A stretch of 64,000 nucleotides of DNA from Reticulascus tulasneorum (taxonomy: Eukaryota > Ascomycota > Sordariomycetes > Glomerellales > Reticulascaceae), in NCBI GenBank assembly GCA_001557505.1, contig LSAX01000001.1, forward strand, positions 3,100,001 through 3,164,000. Direction: 5' to 3'. The notes under the pieces are model-generated. The model was not told the origin of the DNA and made no database searches. It saw only the letters and a program-made list of their open reading frames with translations. Numbering within the stretch: position 1 is the stretch's first letter; each line of letters begins with the position of its first letter. A program made the position numbers and the translations under genes. Below are positions 11,149 to 21,663 of this stretch, piece by piece.

Positions 11149-11838
11149 TCAATTACTTGAGAGCCTGAGCATGCCAGCTGCCCTCGTCAAGCCAGCGGCA
11201 GTCCCTTGGTTTCCCTCCACAGCGGCGGGGGAAACCTGCATACCAATTCCCTCCCAAGAGACCTGGAGCATTGAAGACGGAATTGTAGAGTCCGATATTC
11301 TCAGCTGAAATCTGAATCCAATCTCTGTCAGGGAACTGATCATCGCAAACTTGGCCGTATTCGGGGGCCAGAGCCATCTAGGAGACCGGTCGGTCTCAAG
11401 TTGCGGCGCGTCCAAACATAACAATTGGCGTAAAAAAGGAGGTGGGCTATCCGCTTGAAATTGGCAACGAAATGCAATCTTCAGGGCACATTCCAAGACA
11501 TTCGCGTCCGCGGGTGGAGGCGATTCGCTCTCCTTCAATCCACATTCCTGAGCCTTGGAAAAGCATCGCGGGAGGAGGCTATCCTTCCTACCACAACGCG
11601 GTTTACAAGCTGATACAAGCTCCGCCCGAACGACCGGCATGTTTCGAGAAACCTTCTTGGCTCGCAGAATTCGGGCTCCCAGTGTCCAACCGTAGAGGGG
11701 CGTCGGCCCTTTCGATGGCGCAAGGAGACATGCCTCCATGTTGACTCTCGCAAATGATAACAGGAAAATAGAGACGCGGCATGTCTGCGATAATCTCTCG
11801 CGATCAAAATACTGCAGCAGAAATGCTCCGAGAAACAT
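11149..11838 (-). CDS. Doubtful ORF, 229 residues
   Basis: An ATG-initiated frame of 229 codons on the minus strand. Its middle is rich in Cys, Pro and Arg and no family is recognised. A second minus-strand frame (11377-11153) overlaps it and reads more like protein (LYNSVFNAPGLLGGNWYAGF). That frame is preceded by a possible acceptor (CTCCTAG), so either a spliced gene ending near 11150 or chance open frames are possible. Low confidence. Confidence 0.18.
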   Translation of the reverse strand: MFLGAFLLQYFDRERLSQTCRVSIFLLSFARVNMEACLLAPSKGPTPLYGWTLGARILRAKKVSRNMPVVRAELVSACKPRCGRKDSLLPRCFSKAQECGLKESESPPPADANVLECALKIAFRCQFQADSPPPFLRQLLCLDAPQLETDRSPRWLWPPNTAKFAMISSLTEIGFRFQLRISDSTIPSSMLQVSWEGIGMQVSPAAVEGNQGTAAGLTRAAGMLRLSSN

Positions 11839-11906
11839 GCCGAGAACACTTTAATGATACTGGCATGGTGAAACCTCACGACAGCCGCCCGAGATGGTCA
11901 AGCGAC

Positions 11907-11914
11907 TATAAGAG
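11907..11914 (+). promoter_or_regulatory. TATA-like box of the secreted repeat protein gene
   Basis: TATAAGAG lies 147 nt upstream of the ATG at 12054, a typical distance for a strongly expressed fungal gene with a leader of about 100 nt. Assignment is by motif and position only. Confidence 0.4.
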
Positions 11915-12053
11915 ACCTCGTCTCCAATCCCCAGTATAGAGGTTTGGGATCACACGACAACACACTCATTACAGCACAGCAGTAGCGGCTCAGTCTCTCT
12001 TTTCGTGGTCGAACTAACCTAGTCACTCTTTTCAGGTTTCAAAGTCATCCAAC

Positions 12054-14084
12054 ATGAAGGCAGCAACCGCAGCGCTCGCCCTCTCCCTCGTGGGGGGGAG
12101 CATGGCCACGCCTATGTCCAACGTCAAAAGCTTCGGCGTCGCTTCGGATTCATCTTCCGCCCCCGCGGAGCTTTCCCCGGAGAGCCTTGCCCCTACTGCC
12201 ACTGAGAAGCGCAGAGGCATTCTTGGCATGTTAGGCATGGCCGGTAATAAGCCCGCCGAGGCAGCCAAAGTTGAGGGCCAGAACGCCGCCGCCGCCAAGG
12301 ATGGATCCGAGCAAGCTGCCACTACGACCGCGAAACTTGGACGCCGCGCTCCCAGCTCACCACAATCAGCTCAGTTCCTGATCTCTTGCGATGAGCTCCT
12401 TGCAAGTGTTCTTCAGAGCACCGGTGCCTTGAGTGAGTAGCTAGCAAGAGTCGTGTATCACACAAGCCCTAATATCAGAGATAGACACCCTGTTGGCCGC
12501 CATACAAGCTGGCAACTTTCCTGTGGAAGGTGCCGTCTCTACCATCGAGGGACTGCTGGCTGTCCTGAACCAGAGCCTTGGCGATTTCTCAGGGATCATT
12601 GACGGATTCCCGGGCACAACCCTGCCCGTCGGCGACCTTGCATCCTTCATCGGGATCCTCGGTCAGATTCTGAATGCTGTTGGTGAAGTCATCAACACAA
12701 TCTTGAATATTGGCGGTAAGTCGAGACCCACCAGCGCCGAATATTTGCCGTTCAACAGTCACTTACTTTGAATATAGGAATCCTCGGTGATCTGCCGCTT
12801 CCAAACCTGCCGACCTTCAGCGGTCTGCCGATTCCTGGCCTTCCAACTTTCCCTTTCCCGGGCCTTCCGACACTACCTGTCCCGACCTTCCCCGCCCTGC
12901 CCACGCTGCCCACCCTTCCGGACCTGCTCGATCTCAGCGATCTTGCCAACCTCTTCCCAGACCTTGATCTCACCGATCTTTTCCCCCAGATTGATCTTGC
13001 CGACCTCGCCGCTCTTTTCCCAGGCGTTGATCTTACCAATATTGATCTTAGCGAACTTGCCGCTCTTTTCCCGGATTTTGATCTTACCAATCTTTTCCCA
13101 GGAGTTGACCTCACTGATCTTGATCTCAGCGGTCTGGCCAATCTTTTCCCAGACCTCGATCTTCTCGACCTTTTCCCAGACCTTGATCTTGCCGATCTTT
13201 TCCCAGGCGTTGATCTTACCAATCTTGATCTGAGCGATCTTGTCGCGCTTTTCCCGGATTTTGATCTTGCCGATCTTTTCCCCGGTCTCCCCGGTCTCCC
13301 GACTCTGCCGGTTCCAACCTTGCCTACTTTCCCGATTCCGGGCCTCCCGACTTTCCCGATTCCGGGCCTACCGTCTCTCCCGATCCCGGGTCTACCGACT
13401 TTCCCGATCCCGGGCCTACCGTCTCTCCCGATCCCGGGTCTACCTCCTTTCACGTTCCCTGGTCTGCCAATCCCCGGCCTGCCTCTCCCGGATGATACAG
13501 GCCTGGATGCCGTCAGCAATTTACTCTCCACCATCCTAGACTTGGTTGGAGGATTGACTGGTGGACTCGGTGGCCTCACAAATGGTCTGACTGACCTCAC
13601 CGGAGGCCTCACCGATCTGACCGGTGATCTGGTCGACGGTCTTACAGACGGGCTTTCGAACCTTCTGTCGGGTGGCGCCGCTTGCTCTTGCCCTGGTGGC
13701 GCCGTCGGCACTCTGCCCCTCGTCGGCGACATTGGCAACGTGTTTACCTCTCTACCAGTCGTCGGTGGTCTGACCGGTGGTGCCGGCCTGCCTGTTGTTG
13801 GTAGCCTGCCCATTGTTGGAGACGTTGTTGACGGCTTGACGAGCGGTGCTGCTCTGCCCGCTGTTGGGGACCTGCCTATTGTTGGAGACATTGTTGACGG
13901 CTTGACCAGCGGTGCTGGTTTGCCTGCCGTTGGGGACTTGCCAATTGTTGGAGACATTGTTGATGGCTTGACCAGCGGTGGCGGCATAGCTCTGCCGGCT
14001 CTTCCAGCTCTGCCCGCTGTTCCAGCTCTGCCCGCTATTCCGGCTCTGCCCGCTATTCCGGGTCTTCCAGGCTTCCCCAAGTGA
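12054..14084 (+). CDS. Secreted repeat-rich protein (640 residues), unrecognised family
   Basis: Three exons, 12054-12432, 12479-12715 and 12778-14084, separated by introns of only 46 and 62 nt. The N-terminus MKAATAALALSLVGGSMA is a good signal peptide. A low-complexity pro-like segment with KRR at residues 42-44 and GRR near 97 follows, resembling dibasic processing sites. A helical region (about 107-205) has alternating Leu/Ile. From residue 260 three repeat types follow: LFPDxDL/GVDLTxxDL modules (260-374), PGLPTFPIP units (375-443), and after a Gly/Leu/Thr linker with a CSC pair three 22-residue LPxVGDLPIVGDIVDGLTSG units (543-608). It ends with a Leu-Pro-Ala tract. No transmembrane or GPI signal is clear at the C-terminus. 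A cell-surface or matrix role is plausible but inferred. Confidence 0.85.
12939..13283 (+). repeat. Tandem Asp/Leu-rich coding repeats (26-residue modules)
   Basis: Within exon 3 of the secreted protein. Copies begin with GVDLT at 13023, 13101 and 13206; copies 1 and 3 are 26 codons. Copy 2 has an extra nine codons (PDLDLADLF-like unit), and a partial leading copy starts at 12939. The DNA is also repeated (gatctt, cttttccca), which favours unequal crossing-over or slippage. Confidence 0.85.
13284..13490 (+). repeat. Pro/Gly/Leu coding repeats (8- and 16-residue units)
   Basis: Runs of GLPTFPIP and GLPSLPIP alternate, giving a 48-bp period near 13340-13445. The period-8 unit with Gly-Leu-Pro at each start suggests an extended, possibly polyproline-like stalk. 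Confidence 0.85.
13788..13985 (+). repeat. Three tandem 66-bp coding repeats
   Basis: Three 22-codon copies of the LP(V/A)VG(S/D)LPIVGD(V/I)VDGLTSG unit, nearly identical in DNA in copies 2 and 3. The divergence of copy 1 implies successive duplications. Confidence 0.88.
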
Positions 14085-15238
14085 GCAGCTTTGCTCGACA
14101 TGATAAGATAGGGAAACGCTTTTCATGACCGTCACGATAATCTTAAGAGTACTCAATCCTCAGTGTGTTGGAAAGTTAGGGGGGCAGTTGAAGTCATGAG
14201 TCATTAGCAACATTGATTGGAGGATGTTGAACTTGTTCATTTAGATAACGCGCACAGATGGATTAGATGATTGATAATTGATGACTTAAGAACCTCGATT
14301 TGGATATCTGGATGAGCTATGTGCATGGTCGGGGCAGTTCTGCTACTATGAGGTGAGTGTAGATGGCTCTGCTTCGCCAGAGTAGTCAACTGCACGTGAA
14401 ATTTAGCAGCGCGTCATCCCGTGCTTACTTAAGGCGCTATCTCCACTAAATGCCTAATCCAGGAAAACATGCAATACAGACTGGGGTCTACTGTACGGAG
14501 TACATCCGAAGTAGCTATATGTGATATCCGGTGGGTCCGGCCTCTCCAAACCTCGACGACATCATCGGAGCTCCACTCGATCGACGAATCTCAAGACCGC
14601 ATGCGAAGTCCAGAACTTGCGCGTCAGACACGCGCAGATTCCAATTGCGGAGACTATGTACCTAGTGCCACTGCATACCTTTTAGAGATTCCATAACACA
14701 CCACAAAATAGCCAGTCCGACACTAGATGCTAAGTAGCATGGGCATTGGACCCCTGAGAATCTGTCGCCTAACCCGATTCGTAGAATGATCTCTGCCTCG
14801 ACCGTCAATGGTGATCGGGGCCCAGTGAGGAGTGATGACCACTTGTCTCCCCCATGCATCGCCCAGATGACCCGTCGAATTGGGGTCCTTCTCCAAGATC
14901 GCGAGCTCCTGGTTGGTTACAGCCCTTCCGGAGATCAGACCACACCTCCCTTGCGCGGGGTAAGGTTTCGCTTGTTGTGCTTGTTAAGCTTTCTCCTTTG
15001 TCTCTGAAGTCACTTACTGAGTGCATCTCATTGGTGAAGTCATCAGTTGCGAATGAATAATGCCCATGCTGAGGGATGGTGGCACGACGGATCCCCTCCC
15101 GAGCCAACTACTCCGCCTTACATATACCCTCTGCCTTGCCCGCCCTCATCTGCCTGATAGATGAACTACTCTGCATCACCATCTTTCGCCCATTTACACT
15201 CATCAACAGCAATCAAGAACATCTCCAATCTATCAACT
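14085..15238. other. Gene-free stretch
   Basis: 1.15 kb between the secreted protein gene and the small three-exon gene. Short overlapping frames (14469-15107) have no coding character. The region just before 15239 is CT- and CA-rich, as in fungal leaders. Confidence 0.4.
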
Positions 15239-15559
15239 ATGGATCCCTCAAAGTCCAATGACAATGGCCAGTCCCCATCCAACCGCAGAGTAAGGCCTCT
15301 AAACAACACCCAACACTGGAGCTCTCGCTAACCACTTGACCACTACAGAACTCCGGTACCTTGTTTCAAGGTTTGATGGATCAAAAGCGAGCAGACTCGA
15401 CTGCTCAGCGACGACAAAGCCTTCATGACCAGAAGCCTCAGGCGGGCTTCATTGGTCAAATGTGGCACAAGTAAGCCATTCCCGAATGCCGTTATCTAGC
15501 ACGTTGTCTAATATGCCCCCAGCTTCACTCGCGGCCCATCAACGAGCCCTCCGAAATAG
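15239..15559 (+). CDS. Small three-exon protein of 69 residues, conserved-looking, function unknown
   Basis: Exons 15239-15289, 15349-15470 and 15523-15559 join in frame across introns of 59 and 52 nt, each with a GTAAG donor and a CTAAC- or CTAAT-type branch site before AG. The product starts MDPSKSNDNGQSPSNRR, then contains GTLFQGLMDQKR, ARRQS-like QRRQSLHDQKP and ends with GFIGQMWHNFTRG and a Ser/Pro tail. The basic-then-aromatic layout resembles short conserved Pezizomycotina proteins with a C-terminal W-HNFTRG box, recalled only as a type. No signal peptide. The gene is too short to appear in simple ORF scans; its reality rests on three compatible splice pairs and a clean stop. Confidence 0.7.
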
Positions 15560-17196
15560 ATGTGAGGAATGAGATAAGGTGCTTTGTGTATTACGAATAA
15601 TGGATGGCGTCATGATTAAGAATGCTTAGCCCTTTGTGGCTGGTGGGTGTATATTAGTACCATAACCGTGGGCGTCCATGGCTGTATATCAAACTAGTTA
15701 ACACCATCTTGCCCCATAAGATTGATTTCCTTCCGCACTCTTCATTCGAATTAATCTCCGTGTTCCTAAACTTCGTACATGATATGCATGATGGTATTCT
15801 CATGCTCTCGTTCATCTTTCCCAACTAATTAATCAGACTGATACTTCAGTCGTTAGTAACTAGACTTTTGTATGCCACCTTTTACGAAGCATAAATCACA
15901 CTTTTGAAAGGCACAGCAATATAGAAACTGAATTGGGGACTAATGTCAGGCTTGAATTTCAGCTATCCAGCTATCTCCTAATGCAGGCAAGAGAATCAAA
16001 GGTCATCCCACTTGAATAGTAACCCCCCACCTGCTGTCCCCGTTGACACACCGTGTGACACGTCATCACCCCGAACCTGTAGATCGAGCATAGAGCTTTG
16101 GAAACAGCACGACAGTGCGAAATCTGTTCCCGAGAGGCGCGACCAGCCCAGCTCTGAAAGGCACCTAGCCTTTCCCTCACCACGCGTTAGGACCACATAT
16201 CCGGCATCCCGAATAGGATGGTGATGTAGTTTGTGGTCCAGGTCCTCCTCGGCCTAGTCCGAGATGCTGGCTCCGGAGCAAAGTAGCCTCTGCCACGATT
16301 GATCGATGTGGTTGATTAAGACGATCCCGGCATGTCGCCCTTACTATCGCGCTTGTCTCCTTCAGAAAGGACCCCGCCTGGGGGGCACTAGCAGCACATA
16401 TCGACGACCAAAAGGGAGCACCAATCGGCCGTGGATTAGGCTGCCGCAACGCTGGAGATCTCCACATGTCTCCATTCAGTTGCTGTGACGCTCCATCATG
16501 TTAACCAGGCATCACTGTGAATAAGTGACATTGTCCGCATACGCAGACTCAAAGCTGTGGTCACCACACCACGAACCGTAATGGGGCCTGTTGGTATACT
16601 CCTTAAGAGTATCTGGTGAAGCCCACCACAATTCCTCGTTTTCCGAGTAGCCCAAACGTGGTCGCCGTTGGTCTCACTAACCAACCAATGCGTTTGGATG
16701 TAGGCAATGGTGAACGACCTGAATCTCCAGTCTGTAGCGAGAACGCCACAGTACCTAAGCCTCAGTGTGGTGCCGGCGATGCCCCTTTCACTTTCTGCGA
16801 ACATCGTTGACGCCCTTGTGGTGGACGCTCTTGTGAGCATCACGGTAGTCCGCAAGGGCATTCGAGATGCCTTTCTCGTTTTGCAAACTGGCCACCTAGC
16901 TTACTCGCCAACCAGATGCGCTCGTTTGGACACTGTTGACGCCCTTGGATATGGAACCAAAAGATTCACATCGTCTCGTAGGGGGCTGGTGATGCCCAAT
17001 CCTTTGTCCTTCGTTCCTTTGTGTATTGTCTGGCAGGAAGGCAACAGTGCATGTTGACAGTCAAGCCCTCTATAACCTGAGAGGGATGGCTGGAAAGTTT
17101 GTCCATGCAGGAGGTGCCGGAACTCTAGTGACTAGTAAAGCCCTACCGGACGTCCACTATTCAGACTTGACGGGAATACCGCCATGACTTCAGGAA

Positions 17197-17221
17197 GGCC
17201 TTTTAACGTCCTGCCCAGGAC
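17197..17221 (+). repeat. 25-nt direct repeat, copy A
   Basis: GGCCTTTTAACG followed by the 14-nt perfect palindrome-like core GTCCTGCCCAGGAC (6-bp arms around CC). Identical to copy B at 17662-17686; flanks differ. Confidence 0.8.
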
Positions 17222-17661
17222 AACTCGTGGGAAGCATCGCCCTTTCTTTTTCCGTTTCCTGTCCTAGTGTGGGTGTGAGTCTTGCCCGAAGATAGATAAC
17301 GGAGCGCACAACATACTAACTGCACCAGCCTAGATGACAACTGCCTGAAGCACGCCAGAGAACCCCATGATAATCGTTCATTACCGTACCGATCGATCGA
17401 AATTAAGATGATAGGTGCCCAACTCTAATTGCTCAATGTATCAGATGCAAGTCGTTGAAGGTATTGAACGCCCAGGCAATGGAAACATCCAAATCTAGAG
17501 ATCGTATCTAAACAAAAAGTCAGAAGTCGTCTCGGATACGGATGTGGATAGAATATTACCACATGTTACACCATGCACCGATTCATTAACCATAATGCGG
17601 AACAAATGGCCTTAAATGCATGAAATCCCTCCGTTCGTCGTTGCTGATGAGCAACCATTTG

Positions 17662-17686
17662 GGCCTTTTAACGTCCTGCCCAGGAC
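17662..17686 (+). repeat. 25-nt direct repeat, copy B
   Basis: Exact copy of 17197-17221, 465 bp downstream in the same orientation. The flanks are unrelated except for the next AC. Confidence 0.8.
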
Positions 17687-19127
17687 GACGCAGAACTCAG
17701 ATACTGTAGGGCAATCGTAACGGAAGTATCTAGTGTTCGATAACACTAGCATACTGGGCCAACTATAGTCGACTGCAGCCGCTCCGTGGCTACTGAGTAA
17801 GTTGTGTTCTTTTCATTATTCGATTATCGGAACCGGAGAGAGTTTGAGAGTTATAGGTCGGGGTCGGAGGGGCTGAGCACGGCAAGGCTCAGTCAGGTCT
17901 TGCTTGTTGATCGCCAGGAACATCGTCAGCCCCTTTATGACCCTGATATATGCTTTAGGTCTAGAAACTGGTGTTGGCTGCCATGTGGTAGTGTCGATTA
18001 AAGATGGAACAACTTGGTCATGTCAGTCTCGTCTTTGTCAAATGACCAAGGCATAGTGGCCATAGATAGCCAGGGGACAACCTACATTTGAGAACACATT
18101 TGATAAAGCTCAAAGCTGGTCACGTAGCACTACAAGTAGGCTAACGTAGAGGTCGAGAGAAGGTTCGGCCGAAAGGCAACTCTGCCCCTGAAACAGGCCA
18201 TAAGTTTCGATCCGTCAAAGTATTCGATTCGGAGTGGATACGTAGGCGTGCAGGAAGCCGAGCATCATGATGATCAGGCTGGAATGTTGTAGAGAACTAG
18301 AGAGGCAGAAGAGGTGGAAAGGTGTAGGTCAACTACTAGGAGGGTCGAAGTGGAAAGGCCAGCCGGATCGCGGTGGCAGGTTCTGGTGATGAAGACATTG
18401 TGGAAGAAAGAGCTCTAGAGGAAGCTCACGTGGATCGTCGCGTCGAAAGTTGCATCTTTGAGGGAATGGACAAGTGGGTTGAGTGTTTCGAAGTTTCCAT
18501 TTAATGAGCAGATACCTCAGGCAGTAATCGAGGTTGGCAAAAAGAAAAAAAACGGCCTGGAAAGTGGCCTTATGATTGGGGGAGCTGTGAGTGAATACTG
18601 AAAGAGCACAGGAAGCTGGCGTAGATGCTTCGTTGCTAGCTGATGCCGGTGCTTACCTACCCCAAAAGTACTGACATGACGTGACGTGATGTGATGTACG
18701 GTGCAGGAGTAGCCGCGCACTGTACACTGATTTTCGGCATCAAGTCTGAATACCAATCTGTTGGAAGACAAGGTGATTCTACCTTACACCAAGACTTCCA
18801 TTACTTGTCTGGTGAATACCATCTGGGTGACTTAAGCAGGTAGAGAGAAACTGACAAAGTAAGCTGCCCGGTAGTGCTAGACTAATACAGACCACTTCTT
18901 TCCTCAGTATCTGATTGAGTCATTCAGTAATGGCGACGAGCATTTGCACTTCAGTATTACTTCACCAATAAGAGATGCAGATGTTTTGTATGGTAACATT
19001 AGCATGAGAAATCTACTACTACATCATTCGAGTTCTTTAAAGTCTGGCCCCCTCAAACTTGAGTCTGACCCTCCTAGTCATGGAGCAGACCAAGGGAGTT
19101 GGCTCCCAGGCACCCGGAACCTACAAA

Positions 19128-21663
19128 TCAGGCCGGTGCGTCAACTTCTACTAAATCCCCAACCCGAACCGTGGGGTATTGTGTATCTTGCGTATCATAT
19201 TCTGGCTGAGGGTCATGGCGCATATGTGTGCCGAAATAAACCTTGCCATCAAATCTTCGTGTCTTTGCCAATGTGACGAATGGCTCCTGGTGCTTCTCTC
19301 CGCTCTCTTGATCAACACACACCATTTGACACCTTCGACAGGACCCCATACACTTAAAGTTTTGCGAGCCGATCCTTAGTCCCCTCCAGTCATCTTCGGC
19401 GTATGCGAGTTCTCCCAAGTCTTCAACTGGTGGTGCAATAACGATGTTGGCTCTGAAAGCCGTTATAGGCACTGGCTCACCGCCTCGGTCCTTGATATGA
19501 CGATTGAGCACCTGTAGACTCGACGTATTGACTAACAGAATGGGACTCTCGTTGGAAAGTAATATCTTGCTCTTTTGCTGCTCCGAGTCTGAATCGGGAG
19601 GCGTAGGAAGAGCAGGGTAGCCACCTGGCACTGTCAATCCCTGGAGCCTTTGGTGCTTCTGTACTTGAGCCTTTGAATGGCGCATAGTGGCGCCCTGCCC
19701 GCCTGCAGGAAATCTGGCAAGGATGCACGGTACTCCTAAAATTTCGGAAAAGAAATGGTTGACTGCTGGTTCGGTATACGTTTGTGCTGCAATGTCATCT
19801 CCACAGACCCGAGATGACATTGTACGGAAAGACGAATCGGAACCAAACAGAGTTGGGTTGGCCGAAAGTGGCACTGATACCTCCTCAGAACAGCCTTCCG
19901 GTCGTGGCCCGTGATATGTGACCCGCAACATACCCAGATCAAAGTCAAGTACGGGTCGTATAAGCGCCATTTTCGGGTATCGTTTCTGATTCAATGCCTG
20001 TCCAGACCCTTGATGAACCAAGCACCACTCCCTATCCCAGGCCAGTCCTTCTGGTCGTATCTCCCACGGCATATGTGCGGGTATCATATAACCGCCACAA
20101 CTCTTGATCGGATAGACAGTTATGGCCTGGACTCTAAGCCCGGATGATGAGAACGAGGTGTCCCATGTAAGCCGAGTGTCCGATACAGGCTCCTCGTCTC
20201 GGTAAAACTCATCAACGAAAGCGATGAAGTTGTCCACGTCTGCTTTTGTACTCATTGCCCCTAAGCTGACTCGAATGATACCAGTCGGCTTTCCCGCGAT
20301 GATATCGTTTTCAGCGCCACAACGAAATCCCGAAGAGAAGTTTTTCTTCATCTGCCAGGGTTCCAAGCCGAGAGCTGAGGCAACGCCCCCGGGACTACAC
20401 ACGCCCCCCGTTCGAATGTGAATGTCTTTCGACGTTGCCAATTTCTCAAACTCCGTAAGACTTACCCAAGCTCCAAAAGCATTGCGAATGTTGAACGATA
20501 CCACTGGACCACTCCCACGGTATTCTTCTGCTTTGCGATCCATATCTCGCGAGTATATCTTACATACGGGTTTTCCGTTTTCGTGGTTCAGCCCGGCTAG
20601 CCCGCGCAGCATTCGGCTAGCCAGATACGTCGTGTGGGATCGCACACGAGCCATAGAACCGAATAACTCTCGATGCACGCTGAGGGCCGAATCCAACGCA
20701 ATAATGCTGTGGAATGGCAAGGTTCCGTCCTCTAGACGCTCGTGCAGAAACTGGGCTTTGGGGGCATGCCATTGTTCCCTGCCACAAACAACCATGTCGA
20801 CAGTTCCTCCTCCAAAATATTTTCTGAATCCGAATGCCATCTCCGCTTGGCGTCGAACTATGAGAGCCCCTATATCCGGAAAACCAAATGTCTTGTACAA
20901 ACTGAGAACAGTGAAGTCTGGAGCATTGGCCGAATTGCCGAGATCGAGAGGCGAGGTGGCGGCAAAAGATGCTGCATCCAAGAGCGTATAAAGTTGGCGA
21001 GAGGTACTTTCCTCGGCCTCCCGTAGACTATTAGACCAGGAAAGGGGGTATCGAGTCCCGTCCATGTGCGACTGTGCTGTATATGAGAATAAAAGAGTCG
21101 ACCCAGCCTGGCTTTGCGCTGGGAAGGGTATCTCGCCGGCGACCCAGCTCTGCACACCGACATCATCAATGCAAACGCTATCGCGAGCTTCTTCTCGTAC
21201 GCCGACTAGACTAGTATGACATGCCTGATGGTATGCGTAGAGAAACCCCTCCGGCATAGAACGCAAAGCCTCAAGCACAAGTTTGACGCCGGCAGTCGCG
21301 TTGGCCACGAATACTAGATCGAAGTCTGCTGGGTCTGCATTGAAGAACTCTAATAGGCGGAGGCGAACGTTCTCAATCCGGCAAGTTGAGTTCACTGATG
21401 ATGGCGAGCCCGAGTGAGGATTTCCGAGAAGATTCGACATCATATCAATTGAAAATCTGTCGATGAGGGATTTGGAATGAAGGGTCGTCCCAGCATGATC
21501 AAGATATAGAGAGTCTTGAACGTGTTAGCGAATTTCATCTAACAGGGGTGAAGACAGCTGTATTACCTTTCAACATGGGGTACTCTCTCTCCCGAAATTC
21601 CTCAACCGCCTCGTTGTACATATCTTCCTCCATGCCTGGCATAGGCCCTTCGGGTACAAGCAT
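19128..21663 (-). CDS. hxB: Molybdenum cofactor sulfurase (HxB/ABA3 type)
   Basis: Two exons on the minus strand, 21663-21567 and 21514-19128, encode 827 residues, the usual length. The N-terminal class V aminotransferase-like domain shows LYLDHAGTTLHS (residues 35-46), NLLGNPHSGS, the PLP lysine Lys240 in SLYKTFG and the persulfide cysteine Cys405 in RTGGVCSPGG. The C-terminal half is a beta-barrel MOSC domain with YPIKSCGGY, FRANIVI and SCRRCQMVCVDQ. The enzyme takes sulfur from L-cysteine and adds the terminal sulfido ligand to the cofactor of xanthine dehydrogenase and aldehyde oxidase. The 51-nt intron places LDHAGTT in frame. The usual SNFSG motif reads SHMDG here (AQSHMDGTRYPLSW), a mild oddity. 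Identification is secure. Confidence 0.95.

Larger units (their letters stand above)
10711..12053. other. Intergenic region with promoter of the secreted repeat protein
   Basis: 1.3 kb. Besides the doubtful minus-strand frame at 11149-11838 listed separately, no gene is seen. The last 150 bp carry a TATA-like box and a pyrimidine/ACA-rich leader ahead of the ATG at 12054. Confidence 0.4.
15560..19127. other. Gene-free 3.6-kb stretch containing a duplicated 25-mer
   Basis: No supported gene. Frames at 15971-17057 on both strands overlap heavily and lack family features. A 25-nt sequence with a palindromic core occurs twice (17197 and 17662). The sequence around 18340-18480 is purine-rich on the plus strand. 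The last part is the downstream region of the molybdenum cofactor sulfurase gene. It could be a decayed transposon landing area, but no terminal repeats or target-site duplications were established. Confidence 0.4.

Noticed and set aside
11153..11377. Second minus-strand frame with protein-like composition
   Set aside because: No ATG with good context other than one directly after a possible acceptor, and no partner exon could be found. Mentioned under the doubtful ORF instead of as a gene.
12752..14101. 449-codon open frame on the minus strand opposite the secreted repeat gene
   Set aside because: It is the antisense shadow of the repeats (Arg/Gly/Pro/Ser strings) and lacks splice logic. 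The plus-strand model has a signal peptide and consistent introns.
15971..17057. Cluster of frames on both strands
   Set aside because: They overlap each other in several phases with no conserved motifs, so are likely chance frames in GC-balanced non-coding DNA.
17760..18001. Possible solo LTR or transposon end
   Set aside because: No matching second end, no target-site duplication and no reverse-transcriptase or transposase fragment could be recognised.
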